Positions 8,683-17,855 of a stretch of 64,000 nucleotides of DNA are shown piece by piece (the stretch's first letter is position 1; each line of letters begins with the position of its first letter). The notes beneath the pieces are model-generated. The model searched no databases, was not told the origin of the DNA, and was given only the letters and a program-made list of their open reading frames with translations. This DNA comes from JACJYC01 sp964558465. GTDB lineage: Bacteria > Bacteroidota > Bacteroidia > Chitinophagales > Saprospiraceae. Both the position numbers and the translations under genes were made by a program. The DNA is taken from NCBI GenBank assembly GCA_964558465.1, contig CAZLEF010000021.1:30352-94351 (forward strand). The letters run 5' to 3'.

Positions 8683-9234
8683 ATGGGAATGATCCACCAA
8701 ATAAAAATGTATTTCCACCGCAAGTCCTTCAACAGGGCGTTGAGGGCCAGGCCCAAGCGCCTGCGTGCGCTGGTCAACCTTGACAGTGCCAAAATGATCG
8801 GCATTTTGTTCCAGGCAACCGAATTGGCCGAACGCAATGTTGTTATGCAATTTGCCAAGCAGCTCCGCGAGAACGGCAAACATGTCAAATTGCTTGGTTA
8901 CTTCGACAATCCCCAGCACGATACCAATTTTACCTTCCATTATTTCAACGTCAAACAGATCGACTGGGCCAAACGGCCAAAAGCCGATGCCGTCACTGAA
9001 TTCCTGGAACACGATTATGACCTGCTGATCACCGCGCAAACCCGGACTGACCTGGTCTCCGAATACATTGCCGGACTGGCCAACGCAGCCCTGAAAGTAG
9101 GCCCCTGTACCGAAAACAACCAGTGTTACGACCTCATGATCGATACGCCTGCCAATACCCAACTGCAACATTTTATCGACCAGTTGGAACGCTTATTAAA
9201 AAAGACGAATACCAAACATGCAGCAGCCATTTAG
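8683..9234 (+). CDS. DUF6913-family cytoplasmic protein
   Basis: A 183-aa protein without signal peptide or membrane segments. It resembles the Bacteroidota-restricted family DUF6913; this is recognition by overall sequence, not a search. Visible features are a basic N-terminus (HRKSFNRALRARPKR), a central alpha/beta region with IGILFQATELAERN and KLLGYFDN, and a conserved-looking DLLITAQTRTD..SEYIAGLANAALKVG block before a C-terminal helix. It lies between accA (29 bp) and dapA (overlap of 17 bp), which suggests translational coupling with dapA. The function is unknown; no catalytic motif is visible. Confidence 0.65.
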   Translation: MGMIHQIKMYFHRKSFNRALRARPKRLRALVNLDSAKMIGILFQATELAERNVVMQFAKQLRENGKHVKLLGYFDNPQHDTNFTFHYFNVKQIDWAKRPKADAVTEFLEHDYDLLITAQTRTDLVSEYIAGLANAALKVGPCTENNQCYDLMIDTPANTQLQHFIDQLERLLKKTNTKHAAAI

Positions 9235-10123
9235 CGGCACCGGAGTAGCTTTGGTCACGCCTTTTCGCAACCATGCGATCGACTACCCGGCCCTGCGCAA
9301 TATCATCAATTTTGTACTGGACGGCGGGGTCGACTTTATTGTGTCGCTGGGCACTACCGGCGAAGCCATCACCCTGACTTCCCAGGAATGCAGAGAGGTC
9401 CTCGATTTTACGATCGAAACCGTTGATAATCGGGCGCCCATCGTCGCCGGCTTTTTTGGGAGCAACTTCACAGAACGCCTGACCGCCAATATCCGGCAAT
9501 ATGATTTTTCGGGGATCGCCGCCATTATGTCGAGCAGCCCGGCCTACAGCAAACCACCCCAGGAGGGCATCTACCGGCATTATATGGCGATTGCGGAGGC
9601 TTCTTCCAAACCCATTATCATCTATAACGTGCCCAGCCGTACCGGGTCAAATGTTCTGCCCGACACCGTACTCCGCCTTGCCCATGAGAGCAACCAGTTT
9701 CTGGGCGTAAAGGAAGCTTCCGGCAACCTCGATCAGGCAATGAAAATCCTGAAATACAAACCTGCCCATTTTCAGGTCTTCTGCGGCGACGATCCGCTCA
9801 CTTTGCCGATGATCGCTGCCGGCGGACACGGTTCGATATCCGTGATCGCCAATGTTTATCCGGCCCATTTTTCAACGATGGTTCGGGCTGCCCGCACAGG
9901 GAATCTGGATCTGGCGCGCAAATTGAATTTCGACCTGCTCGACGTGCATCCCTGGCTTTATATTGAAGGCAACCCGGTTGGGATCAAAGCAGCTATGGAA
10001 ATTGCAGGGCATTGCACCAAGGAAGTGCGCATTCCGCTCGTAGAACAGTCGGAGCCGAATTACCGGAGGCTGCAGGAGGCTATGGAAAAGGTGCCTTCTT
10101 TTGAAGAGGCGGCCACATCGTAG
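9218..10123 (+). CDS. dapA: 4-hydroxy-tetrahydrodipicolinate synthase
   Basis: DapA, 301 aa, condenses pyruvate with aspartate semialdehyde in the lysine/diaminopimelate branch. The catalytic elements are present: GTTGE at 45-49, Tyr136 in IYNVPSRTG, and the Schiff-base Lys165 in GVKEASGN. The start overlaps the previous gene by 17 bp. The stop codon at 10121-10123 is directly next to the stop of convergent hisH, leaving no space for a terminator between the two. With murF nearby, this part of the window supports peptidoglycan precursor supply, although the genes are not in one operon. Confidence 0.96.
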   Translation: MQQPFSGTGVALVTPFRNHAIDYPALRNIINFVLDGGVDFIVSLGTTGEAITLTSQECREVLDFTIETVDNRAPIVAGFFGSNFTERLTANIRQYDFSGIAAIMSSSPAYSKPPQEGIYRHYMAIAEASSKPIIIYNVPSRTGSNVLPDTVLRLAHESNQFLGVKEASGNLDQAMKILKYKPAHFQVFCGDDPLTLPMIAAGGHGSISVIANVYPAHFSTMVRAARTGNLDLARKLNFDLLDVHPWLYIEGNPVGIKAAMEIAGHCTKEVRIPLVEQSEPNYRRLQEAMEKVPSFEEAATS

Positions 10124-10711
10124 TTACATCCGGATAAAATCCGCCAGAATCCGTTCTCCCACTTTCCCCGATTTTTCCGGGTGAAACTGTGTTGCAAAAA
10201 AATTATCCTTACGGACCACCGAACTGAACGGCTCGATATATTGGGTACTCGCTGCGGTATAGGGCCCCGGTTCTACATAATAACTGTGGACAAAATAAAC
10301 GTACTGACCCTCCAGCGAGGGACTGAGCCAGGAATCCGGGCTCAAATTCAATGTATTCCACCCCATATGGGGTACCTTCTCCCCTGACAATGGGCGGAAA
10401 AGCCGCACGTTCTGCGGGATGATGCCCAGGCATTCGGTATCGTTTTCTTCAGAATATTCACACAACAACTGCATACCCAGGCAAATACCGAGAACCGGTT
10501 GTTGAAGGCTCCGGATGAGTTCATCCAAGCCCTGGTCTTTCAAATAACGCATGGTTGTGCTCGCCTCTCCAACCCCGGGGAAGATCACCTTATCCGCCTG
10601 GCGGATGACTTCAGGGTCGGCCGTCAGCATGGCCTGAACCCCCAAACGGTCCAACGCATATAACACCGACCGGATATTGCCCGCGTTGTATTGTATGACT
10701 GCTAATTTCAT
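10124..10711 (-). CDS. hisH: Imidazole glycerol phosphate synthase, glutamine amidotransferase subunit
   Basis: HisH, 195 aa, is the class I glutaminase that supplies ammonia to HisF in histidine synthesis. The nucleophile is Cys77 in GICLGMQ; the partner His177 and Glu179 are in FHPEKS, and the oxyanion segment PGVGEA is at 45-50. ATG 10711 gives the standard start KLAVIQYNAGN. An open extension upstream exists only because the 45-bp tandem repeat is a multiple of three, and it is rejected. HisF and other his genes are not adjacent. The gene abuts dapA tail to tail. Confidence 0.95.
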   Translation of the reverse strand: MKLAVIQYNAGNIRSVLYALDRLGVQAMLTADPEVIRQADKVIFPGVGEASTTMRYLKDQGLDELIRSLQQPVLGICLGMQLLCEYSEENDTECLGIIPQNVRLFRPLSGEKVPHMGWNTLNLSPDSWLSPSLEGQYVYFVHSYYVEPGPYTAASTQYIEPFSSVVRKDNFFATQFHPEKSGKVGERILADFIRM

Positions 10712-10745
10712 TGCTGCTTTGTTTGAAACCTTCGACAAAATTTTG

Positions 10746-10936
10746 CAAAGCCGCATTTCGACTACGCTCAATGCGCTTAGGGTGACTGAGCGGAGCCGCA
10801 TTTCGACTACGCTCAATGCGCTTAGGGTGACTGAGCAAAGCCGCATTTCGACTACGCTCAATGCGCTTAGGGTGACTGAGCAAAGCCGCATTTCGACTAC
10901 GCTCAATGCGCTTAGGGTGACTGAGCGGAGCCGAAG
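10746..10936 (-). repeat. 45-bp tandem repeat, four copies plus a partial
   Basis: Four head-to-tail 45-bp units (10746-10790, 10791-10835, 10836-10880, 10881-10925) differ only at a CAAAG/CGGAG position at the unit start, and a partial fifth copy follows. Each unit holds TTTCGACTACGCTCAATGCG and GGTGACTGAG. The array fills the gap between the 10937-11437 gene and hisH. A related word (ACTGAGCGAAGTCGAAG) is found at 21305-21321. Confidence 0.95.
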
Positions 10937-11437
10937 TCACCCGTTCAAAATCCTCCCCTCATCCGTCAATTCCAGCTTATACGTTGTGCTGGCGGCAGCG
11001 TCATAGGCTTCGCCCCCGGCACTGCTCTGGCCCGAAACAACAAAGATCTTACGGTCTTCGGCAATGGTGGCGACCGACCGGGTAATCTGCTGTTCATCGT
11101 AATAAGAACCCGCAATAACCCGGCGATCAATATTTTCGCCTTTTTTATTGAAAGTCATCATGATGTATTGGTAACTGAACAGCCCAGCCCGCCAGTATAC
11201 CACGGTCGAATATGCCGGCAAGGGCTCCAACCGGAAACAGGCCACAAACTCGGTCAGGTCATCCGCCTCTTGTTCTTCAAGCGGAAGAAGGAATTGTTCG
11301 ATCATCGCAGCCGGAAGCGGCAGGTTGCCGGAACTGAAAGCATGGTGAGATTCCTCGCCCAGGGTAATGGGTAGCTGAACCTCCGGAAACCTTCCCAGAA
11401 AAGCGCTTAAGGTTACTTTGGAGGGCATTTCTTTCAT
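10937..11437 (-). CDS. Hypothetical protein, 166 aa
   Basis: No family recognised. The protein is soluble and acidic, without a signal peptide. The first half contains an acidic segment (LEEQEADDLTEF) and aromatic strands (YSTVVYWRAGLFSYQYIMMTF); the second half looks like an all-beta domain (RRVIAGSYYDEQQ, KIFVVSGQSS, TTYKLELTDEGRI). It starts at ATG 11437 and ends 11 bp from the 45-bp array that precedes hisH. It is codirectional with hisH and could share a transcript with it, running through the repeats. Confidence 0.55.
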   Translation of the reverse strand: MKEMPSKVTLSAFLGRFPEVQLPITLGEESHHAFSSGNLPLPAAMIEQFLLPLEEQEADDLTEFVACFRLEPLPAYSTVVYWRAGLFSYQYIMMTFNKKGENIDRRVIAGSYYDEQQITRSVATIAEDRKIFVVSGQSSAGGEAYDAAASTTYKLELTDEGRILNG

Positions 11438-11496
11438 TGACTAATTTTGAATGATTCTAAATAAGCAAAAACGGGGCCGCCGTCCCAAACAATTGA

Positions 11497-11527
11497 TTGT
11501 TAAAATGATTTTGAATACATAGTTTTG
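11497..11527 (+). promoter_or_regulatory. Candidate promoter of sdhCAB (TTG, 20 bp, TAGTTTTG)
   Basis: A -33-like TTG at 11497-11499 and a -7 box TAGTTTTG at 11520-11527 match the Bacteroidota promoter form. Transcription from here would leave a leader of about 140 nt before sdhC; no known riboswitch was recognised in it. Confidence 0.4.
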
Positions 11528-11671
11528 CCGCAAAAGCCGACTATATCCAGATCCGGGGCAAATGTAACAAACCTTCTTTGACAATTTTGCGGGTCAACCC
11601 AAACCCAGAAGCCGCAGGGCCTGCTTTTTGTTGAGTCTGAGCCGCAACAATTGTCCGGGAAATACAATAAA

Positions 11672-12373
11672 ATGTCATCAAGCATGAATTGGTTTTCTCA
11701 GTTCCTGACTTCGTCCATAGGCCGGAAAGTAATCATGAGCCTCACCGGGCTATTCCTGATCTTGTTTCTGGTGGTTCACCTGGCGGGCAACCTTCAATTG
11801 TTATTACACGACGGAGGAAAAGCATTCAACACCTACGCCAAATTCATGACCACCAATCCGATCATCAAAACCATTTCCTATTTGCTCTATTTATCCATCC
11901 TGGTCCATGCCATCCAGGGTTGGGCCATCTGGCGGGCCAACCGGGCGGCCCGGGGTGTAGGTTATGCGGTTAAGGTGACCCGTGCTGTGAATACCAACGC
12001 GAGGGCTGCCTCCAATATGGGGTGGCTGGGCACGATCATTTTCATTTTTATTGTCATCCACCTTTATCAGTTCTGGCTGCAAATGAAATTGGGCAATTTG
12101 CCCATGGCCACCTATGAGGATGGCGAGGTAAAAGACCTTTACGCCATTGTTTCCGTGGCCTATCAAAACCTTGGATACGTCCTTTTTTATGTTTTTTCAA
12201 TGGCTGTCATTGCGTTCCACCTGTTGCACGGTTTTCAGAGCGCTTTCCAGACACTTGGACTCAGCCACCATAAATATTCGCCGGCTATCCGCTTTGCAGG
12301 GGTTGCATACGCCATCATCGTGCCTGCCCTGTTTGCACTGATCCCGGTTTATATGTATTTATTCCATAATTGA
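11672..12373 (+). CDS. sdhC: Succinate dehydrogenase / fumarate reductase cytochrome b subunit
   Basis: Membrane anchor of complex II, 233 aa, about five membrane helices. The first helix starts at RKVIMSLTGLFLILFLVVHLAGN (about residues 15-37), whose His is a likely haem ligand; later helices hold LSILVHAIQGW, IFIFIVIHLYQFW and VIAFHLLHGFQSAF, each with a His suited to the di-haem B-type subunit. ATG 11672 is chosen over an upstream TTG at 11651. It is followed by sdhA after 25 bp and then sdhB, giving the sdhCAB order usual for Bacteroidota. Confidence 0.93.
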   Translation: MSSSMNWFSQFLTSSIGRKVIMSLTGLFLILFLVVHLAGNLQLLLHDGGKAFNTYAKFMTTNPIIKTISYLLYLSILVHAIQGWAIWRANRAARGVGYAVKVTRAVNTNARAASNMGWLGTIIFIFIVIHLYQFWLQMKLGNLPMATYEDGEVKDLYAIVSVAYQNLGYVLFYVFSMAVIAFHLLHGFQSAFQTLGLSHHKYSPAIRFAGVAYAIIVPALFALIPVYMYLFHN

Positions 12374-12398
12374 TTACACGCAAAATCAATCAATTGAC

Positions 12399-14407
12399 AT
12401 GATACTCGACGGCAAAATACCGGCAGGCCCTTTAGAGGACAAGTGGACCCAGTACCGCTCGACCGTACCGTTGGTAGCGCCCAACAACAAGCGGAAGATC
12501 GACATCATAGTTGTGGGTACCGGCCTGGCCGGCGCCTCGGCAGCCGCTTCCCTGGGTGAACTCGGATATAATGTCAAGGTATTTACTTTCCACGACAGCC
12601 CCCGGCGGGCGCATTCCATCGCCGCACAAGGCGGTATAAACGCTGCAAAGAACTACCGCAATGACGGCGACAGTATTTACAGGCTGTTTTATGATACCAT
12701 CAAGGGTGGCGACTACCGCGCCCGGGAGGCCAACGTATACCGGCTGGCAGAGGTGAGCTCGGGTATCATCGATCAGGCTGTAGCCCAGGGCGTTCCCTTT
12801 GCCCGCGAATACGGCGGGTTGCTGGAAAACCGTTCCTTTGGCGGCGTTCAGGTAAGCCGGACCTTTTATGCCCGCGGCCAGACCGGCCAGCAACTCTTAC
12901 TGGGCGCCTATCAGGCGCTTTCCAGGCAGGCAGCGCTGGGCGCCGTTCGCCTCTTCAATCGCCATGAAATGCTTGACGTGGTCATTGTGGACGGAAAAGC
13001 CCGCGGCATCATCGCCCGGAACCTGCTCACCGGCCAACTCGAACGCCATGCAGCGCATTGTGTGGTTTTGGCTACCGGAGGCTACGGCAACGTATTTTAC
13101 CTGTCGACCAACGCCATGATGTGCAATGTTTCGGCCGCCTGGCGGGCTGTTCGCCGGGGCGCGTTGATGGCCAACCCGTGTTTTACCCAGATCCACCCCA
13201 CCTGCATTCCCCAATCAGGCGATTACCAGTCGAAGCTGACCCTGATGTCGGAGAGCTTGCGCAATGACGGCCGGGTATGGGTGCCTAAAAAGCAGGAAGA
13301 CGCCAAAGCTATCCGGGAAGGCCGTAAAACCGCACTTGATATCCCGGAGGAGGACCGGGATTATTTCCTGGAAAGGCGGTANNNNNNNNNNCTTCCTTTG
13401 GCAACCTGGTGCCCAGGGATGTCGCCAGCCGGGCAGCCAAAGTGGCCTGCGATGAAGGGTTGGGGGTAGCTCCCACGGGCCTCGCGGTATTTATGGATTT
13501 TTCAGCCGCTATTCAGCGTTACGGTCAATCGAAAGCCCATACCCAGGGGATGCATAATCCGGATAAGACCACCATCCTCCAATTGGGAGAAAAGGAAGTC
13601 GAAGAGAAATACGGCAACCTTTTCGAAATGTACGAAAAGATCACAGGGGAAAACCCTTACAAAATGCCGATGAAGATCTATCCCGCCGTGCATTATACGA
13701 TGGGCGGGTTATGGGTGGATTATAATCTGGAGACCAACGTTCCCGGTCTTTTTGCCATTGGCGAGTGCAATTTCTCCGACCACGGCGCCAACCGGCTGGG
13801 CGCCTCTGCGCTGATGCAAGGCCTGGCTGACGGCTACTTTGTATTGCCGTATACCATCGGTTCATTCCTGTCGAAGGATATCAATACGCCTAAAATCGAC
13901 CCCGGTAAAGATGCCTTTGCTGCGGCCGAAAACGAGACCCGCACCCGGATCAATACCTTGCTGGGCGTCAAGGGAAGTCAATCCGTTGAAAGCTTTCACC
14001 GGCGGTTGGGTCATATTATGTGGACCTATTGCGGCATGGCCCGCAACGCGGAAGGATTGCAGCAAGCCCGCCAAATGGTGCGCGACCTCCGGGAAGAATT
14101 TTATCGCGATGTTTTTGTCCCCGGCGCCAACGATGAGTACAACCCCGAGTTGGAAAAAGCGCTCCGGGTAGCTGATTTTATGGAAATGGGCGAACTGATG
14201 ATCATCGACGCCTTTGAACGCAATGAATCGTGCGGCGGTCACTTCCGTGAAGAATACCAGGACGAAAAAGGAAACGCCAAACGGGAAGACGAAAATTACA
14301 CGTATGTGGCGGCCTGGGAATACAACGGATGGGATGTCGATCCGGTCATGCATAAAGAACCGCTGATCTATGAAAACGTTGAATTGAAAACCAGGTCTTA
14401 CGAATAA
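12399..14407 (+). CDS. sdhA: Succinate dehydrogenase / fumarate reductase flavoprotein subunit (contains assembly gap)
   Basis: FAD subunit of complex II, which oxidises succinate to fumarate. The N-terminal part has the FAD-binding VVGTGLAGASAA and the HSIAAQGGINAA segment whose His carries covalent FAD. The C-terminal part has the HYTMGGLWVDYN and GECNFSDHGANRLGASALMQG blocks. Ten Ns at 13382-13391 put the two halves in different frames. Replacing them with two bases restores one frame and gives the expected ERRYPSFGNLVPRD motif and about 665 aa, the usual family length. The gene is therefore intact, not frameshifted. It lies between sdhC (25 bp) and sdhB (13 bp). Confidence 0.95.
13382..13391. 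other. Assembly gap (10 Ns) inside sdhA
   Basis: This is a placeholder-length run of N. Family sequence and frame both indicate that the true gap is 2 nt (or 2 plus a multiple of 3). Confidence 0.98.
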
Positions 14408-14420
14408 AACAACCTGCAAA

Positions 14421-15173
14421 ATGAAATTAACGCTTAAAATATGGCGCCAGGGCGGCCAATACAAAGGCGGGTTTGTAACGTACCCGCTGGACGACGTCAA
14501 CCCGGATATGTCTTTCCTGGAAATGCTCGATGTGCTGAATGAAAAGCTGATCGAGAAAAAGGAAATGCCGGTCGCTTTTGAACACGATTGCAGGGAAGGA
14601 ATCTGCGGAACCTGCAGCATGGTCATCAACGGGCACCCGCATGGCCCCCTCGGCAAAACGACAACCTGTCAGTTGCATATGCGACACTTCAAAGACGGCG
14701 ATACCATCGTGATCGAACCCTTCCGCGCCAGATCCTTTCCGGTTATCCGTGATCTGGTGGTTGATCGCGCTGCCTTTGACCGTATTATTCAGGCAGGCGG
14801 TTTCATCTCCGTCAATACCGGTCAGCCTCAGGATGCGAATGCCATTCCGGTCGAAAAAGACCTGGCCGGCCGTGCGTTCGATGCTGCAGAATGTATCGGT
14901 TGCGGCGCATGCGTTGCGGCTTGCCCGAATGCTTCTGCCATGTTGTTTGTAAGCGCCAAACTGAGTCACCTCGCCCTGTTGCCGCAGGGTAAACCCGAAG
15001 CGGCCAGAAGAGCCCAAAACATGGTCAAACAAATGGATGCTGAAGGCTTCGGAATGTGCTCTAATGTCACCGCTTGCGAAGCTGAATGCCCCAAAGGCAT
15101 TTCAGTGACCAATATCGCCCGCATGAACCGGGAATACCTTTCTTCGGTCCTGGGTTCGGAAACCATCGTTTGA
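14421..15173 (+). CDS. sdhB: Succinate dehydrogenase / fumarate reductase iron-sulfur subunit
   Basis: Iron-sulfur subunit of complex II, 250 aa, passing electrons from FAD to the membrane subunit. The [2Fe-2S] site is Cys57, Cys62, Cys65 and Cys83. The [4Fe-4S] site starts at CIGCGACVAACP (Cys158, 161, 164), and Cys168, Cys213, Cys219 and Cys223 complete the [4Fe-4S] and [3Fe-4S] sites. It is the last gene of sdhCAB. A 240-bp AT-rich gap with no recognisable gene or clear terminator follows. Confidence 0.96.
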   Translation: MKLTLKIWRQGGQYKGGFVTYPLDDVNPDMSFLEMLDVLNEKLIEKKEMPVAFEHDCREGICGTCSMVINGHPHGPLGKTTTCQLHMRHFKDGDTIVIEPFRARSFPVIRDLVVDRAAFDRIIQAGGFISVNTGQPQDANAIPVEKDLAGRAFDAAECIGCGACVAACPNASAMLFVSAKLSHLALLPQGKPEAARRAQNMVKQMDAEGFGMCSNVTACEAECPKGISVTNIARMNREYLSSVLGSETIV

Positions 15174-15413
15174 CTTTCAACCGCCTGATAGCGGGATAGA
15201 CAGAATTTTTATAAAAAAGGAAACCATTCCCGGTCTTTTACCGTATAAACGACCAAAGAGGGGGGTATTTTTTTGCCAAAAGCAAAAAATAAGTTGGGTT
15301 ATTATTGCTTTTACTGTATCTTTACTCATAATCCGGGTTATGTTGTCGACCCCGGCAATGATCAGATTGTTTTTCCACGAGCGTAAAACGCCCAGGCGCT
15401 TTAAAATTAAGCT

Positions 15414-16811
15414 ATGCGTCCTATGAACAAAAACCGCGACGACGCTTTGAATAACCTCGTTGCGGAATATGAAAACGTATCCAAACAAGGATTGGCAGTT
15501 TTCTTTGATGAGAAAGCCTATCAACAACTCATTGACTACTACGAAGAAGAAGGTCAGCCTGAAAAAGCTCTTGAGGTGACCGGTTATGCCATCCAACACT
15601 ACAGCTTCTCCATCGATTTTTACCTTCGCCAGGCCAATTTGCTGATCGAGACCCACCGCGAACAAGAAGCGCTTAACGTGCTGGAGCACGCCTCCAACTT
15701 TTCACCGGGAGAACTGGAGATCGACCTGCTTCGCGCCGAAGCTTTCATCTACCTCGACCAGACGGATACGGCGCTTGCCATCCTTGATGCCTGCAAGTCA
15801 AGCGCAGAAGGCCAGGATCTGAGCGATATCCTGTTGGTGGAGGCGGTGCTGTTTGAACAGGAGGAGGCATACGAGCGGATGTTTTTTTCCCTGAGAATGG
15901 CCCTGGAATTGTGGCCTCAAAACGAGGAAGCCCTGGAAAAGATGTGGCTGGCCGCCGAATTGTCGAAACAATACGAAGAAAGCATCCGGTTTCACGAAGC
16001 CTTGCTGGAAGATAACCCATACGCTTATCTGGCCTGGTACAACCTGGCGCATGCCAACGCTTGCCTGGGCAATTACGACGAAGCCATCGAAGCATACGAA
16101 TTCGCTTTTTCCATCAACGACCAATTCGAATTTGCCTACCGGGACTGCGCCGAACTTTGCTTCGAATTGCAACAATACGGCAAGGCCCTCCGGCTTTACC
16201 TGGAAATGGAAGAGCAATTCGATTCGGAAAATGAAACGCTGCTGCGGATCGGTCAGTGTTACCAGCAATTGAACAAATACCCCCAGGCCAGGGAATATTT
16301 CATCAAGGCCATCCACACAGATCCGATGGACGATGAGGCCCATTTTTATCTGGGTCAGTGCTGGGCGGAAAAAGGCAATTGGAAAAGCGCCATCCGCTGT
16401 TACCAGAAGGCCATTCAGATCGAGGACGGCCGGGAAGAGTACTATCTGGGCATGGCCGAAGCGCTCGAACAAACCGGCGACCTTCAGGGCGCGGCTTTCT
16501 ACTTCAAGGCTTCCCTCGAAATCGCCCCGGAAGAGAAGGATCTATGGCTCCGCTATATCACCTTTCTGCTCGATACCGGTCAATATGAAGAGGCCCTTAA
16601 CTGTTCGAAAGAAGCCATTTCCTTCGACCTCGGCGCCGAGCTGATCTACAGCCAGGCTGCTTGCCTGCTCCGGCTGGGCCGCAGGCAGGAAGCTTTGTAT
16701 TGGCTGGGTGAAGCGCTGATGGAAGACTATGAGGCCCACGGCGTGCTTTTTTCGCTGGTGCCTGCCCTGACGGTTGATCCCGATGTAAATAACCTGATTG
16801 CTACGCGGTGA
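15414..16811 (+). CDS. Tetratricopeptide-repeat protein
   Basis: 465 aa of tandem helical TPR units, with no signal peptide and no membrane segment. Canonical TPR spacing is clear in AYLAWYNLAHANACLGNYDE (about 202-221) and in the units beginning ETLLRIGQCYQQLNKYPQA and AHFYLGQCWAEKGNWKSA. About nine to eleven repeats fill the protein. It is probably a cytoplasmic protein-interaction scaffold; no catalytic domain is seen. It is a single gene after a 240-bp AT-rich gap, with a heptamer repeat 18 bp past its stop. Confidence 0.8.
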   Translation: MRPMNKNRDDALNNLVAEYENVSKQGLAVFFDEKAYQQLIDYYEEEGQPEKALEVTGYAIQHYSFSIDFYLRQANLLIETHREQEALNVLEHASNFSPGELEIDLLRAEAFIYLDQTDTALAILDACKSSAEGQDLSDILLVEAVLFEQEEAYERMFFSLRMALELWPQNEEALEKMWLAAELSKQYEESIRFHEALLEDNPYAYLAWYNLAHANACLGNYDEAIEAYEFAFSINDQFEFAYRDCAELCFELQQYGKALRLYLEMEEQFDSENETLLRIGQCYQQLNKYPQAREYFIKAIHTDPMDDEAHFYLGQCWAEKGNWKSAIRCYQKAIQIEDGREEYYLGMAEALEQTGDLQGAAFYFKASLEIAPEEKDLWLRYITFLLDTGQYEEALNCSKEAISFDLGAELIYSQAACLLRLGRRQEALYWLGEALMEDYEAHGVLFSLVPALTVDPDVNNLIATR

Positions 16812-16828
16812 TTGGAGGTTCCGGTTCT

Positions 16829-16850
16829 CAGTCTTCAGTCTCTAGTTTTT
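16829..16850 (+). repeat. CAGTYNN heptamers (3 units)
   Basis: CAGTCTT, CAGTCTC, TAGTTTT, starting 18 bp after the TPR gene stop and in its sense direction. The rest of the 278-bp gap up to 17089 has no ORF of note. Confidence 0.55.
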
Positions 16851-17045
16851 GATCCGTTTTGCTGCGTGATTTCGTTTCAAAAAAACGCCATTCATTTTTC
16901 AGCCGGGAGGCCAACTTCCAGGGAATCTCTCCCGTGTCATTCCTTTGCATTAAGGGCTACAGATATTTGGGATCAACTGGTTTCAAGACTATCGGATTTT
17001 ATGTCGCACAGCTATCAGAATCTTTATGTCCGGCGACATCCTTTC

Positions 17046-17076
17046 TGACTGCAGACTGGGAACTATGGACTGCAAA
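17046..17076 (-). repeat. CAGTYNN heptamers (about 4 units)
   Basis: On the minus strand: CAGTCCA, TAGTTCC, CAGTCTG, CAGTCA. It lies 14 bp past the stop of the minus-strand zinc-ribbon gene, in that gene's sense direction. Confidence 0.55.
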
Positions 17077-17089
17077 CTTTCAAATTGCC

Positions 17090-17791
17090 TCACTGATACT
17101 CACCTTCCATCGGCTTATCTTCAATGTTCAGAAATTTTTCAATTTGCTGCTCAAGGTAAGCCGCCTGGGTCGGATGTTTCAATCCCTTGATGAGTTCTAT
17201 TTCCATGCCGTCTTTCAGACGGGCCTTTAAGCCAAAAGCATGATTGGGTTTGCCGTTGGTCGTGCTGGATACGTACCGGTGGACAAACAACTGTTCCAAC
17301 TCATTGGAAAACAGGGTCCTGCTTTTGTAAAATGGAAGCTTCAGGGGCATGTGCGCGATGCTCAATTGCCTTCGGGATACCTGAATATGTGTTTTATTCA
17401 CCAGGGTGGCGATCACATAATACAGCAGGGAAACGCCGATCAGCAAGTGGAGGCTGATAAAAAGCAGCATCTGGTATTCGCCGGTTGAAATGCCGACGAT
17501 CACAAAAATAAATACGATGAAATTCCAAAAGAGGGTAAAAAACAGCATGAACCCGATCCCGCCCGAAGTCTGCCGCCAGTTGATCTCAATGTCCAGACCC
17601 GACAAGGTGCTGAACGTTTCAAATCCGGGAGGTAACAACACCTCCTGCTGTTTGTAGGAACGGACGGAGGTCTGAGGATCAAAAGAAAAAACGGAATTGC
17701 AATTGCCGCATTTCGCCAACAGGCTGCTGATATTGATATCGGCGGCCGGTATCGGGTTCTGGCAATTGGGGCAGCGGAGGTTGATATTCAT
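17090..17791 (-). CDS. Zinc-ribbon membrane protein, unknown function
   Basis: 233 aa. The N-terminus has a zinc ribbon, CPNC (about residues 8-11) and CGNC (about 32-35), like the small ribbons that begin many bacterial membrane proteins. Two adjacent hydrophobic segments follow (GFMLFFTLFWNFIVFIFVIVG and MLLFISLHLLIGVSLLYYVIA, about 82-136), then a soluble basic beta-rich C-terminal region containing IELIKGLKHPTQAAYLEQQI. The ribbon and tail are probably cytoplasmic. No enzyme motif is visible. It is upstream of mfd's stop on the same strand, but 64 bp separate the two genes. Confidence 0.6.
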   Translation of the reverse strand: MNINLRCPNCQNPIPAADINISSLLAKCGNCNSVFSFDPQTSVRSYKQQEVLLPPGFETFSTLSGLDIEINWRQTSGGIGFMLFFTLFWNFIVFIFVIVGISTGEYQMLLFISLHLLIGVSLLYYVIATLVNKTHIQVSRRQLSIAHMPLKLPFYKSRTLFSNELEQLFVHRYVSSTTNGKPNHAFGLKARLKDGMEIELIKGLKHPTQAAYLEQQIEKFLNIEDKPMEGEYQ

Positions 17792-17855
17792 CTGATGGTG
17801 TTTTTTCTTCAGGGATACAAATAAAAGAAAAAAGGATACGCCGGGCCCTGCCCTG

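Noticed and set aside
10712..10906. N-terminal extension of HisH through the 45-bp repeat
   Set aside because: Open only because the unit is a multiple of three; HisH proteins start at the KLAVIQYNAGN segment.
12399..13469. A truncated sdhA followed by a second, separate gene
   Set aside because: The break is the ten-N assembly gap; two bases restore a single normal gene.
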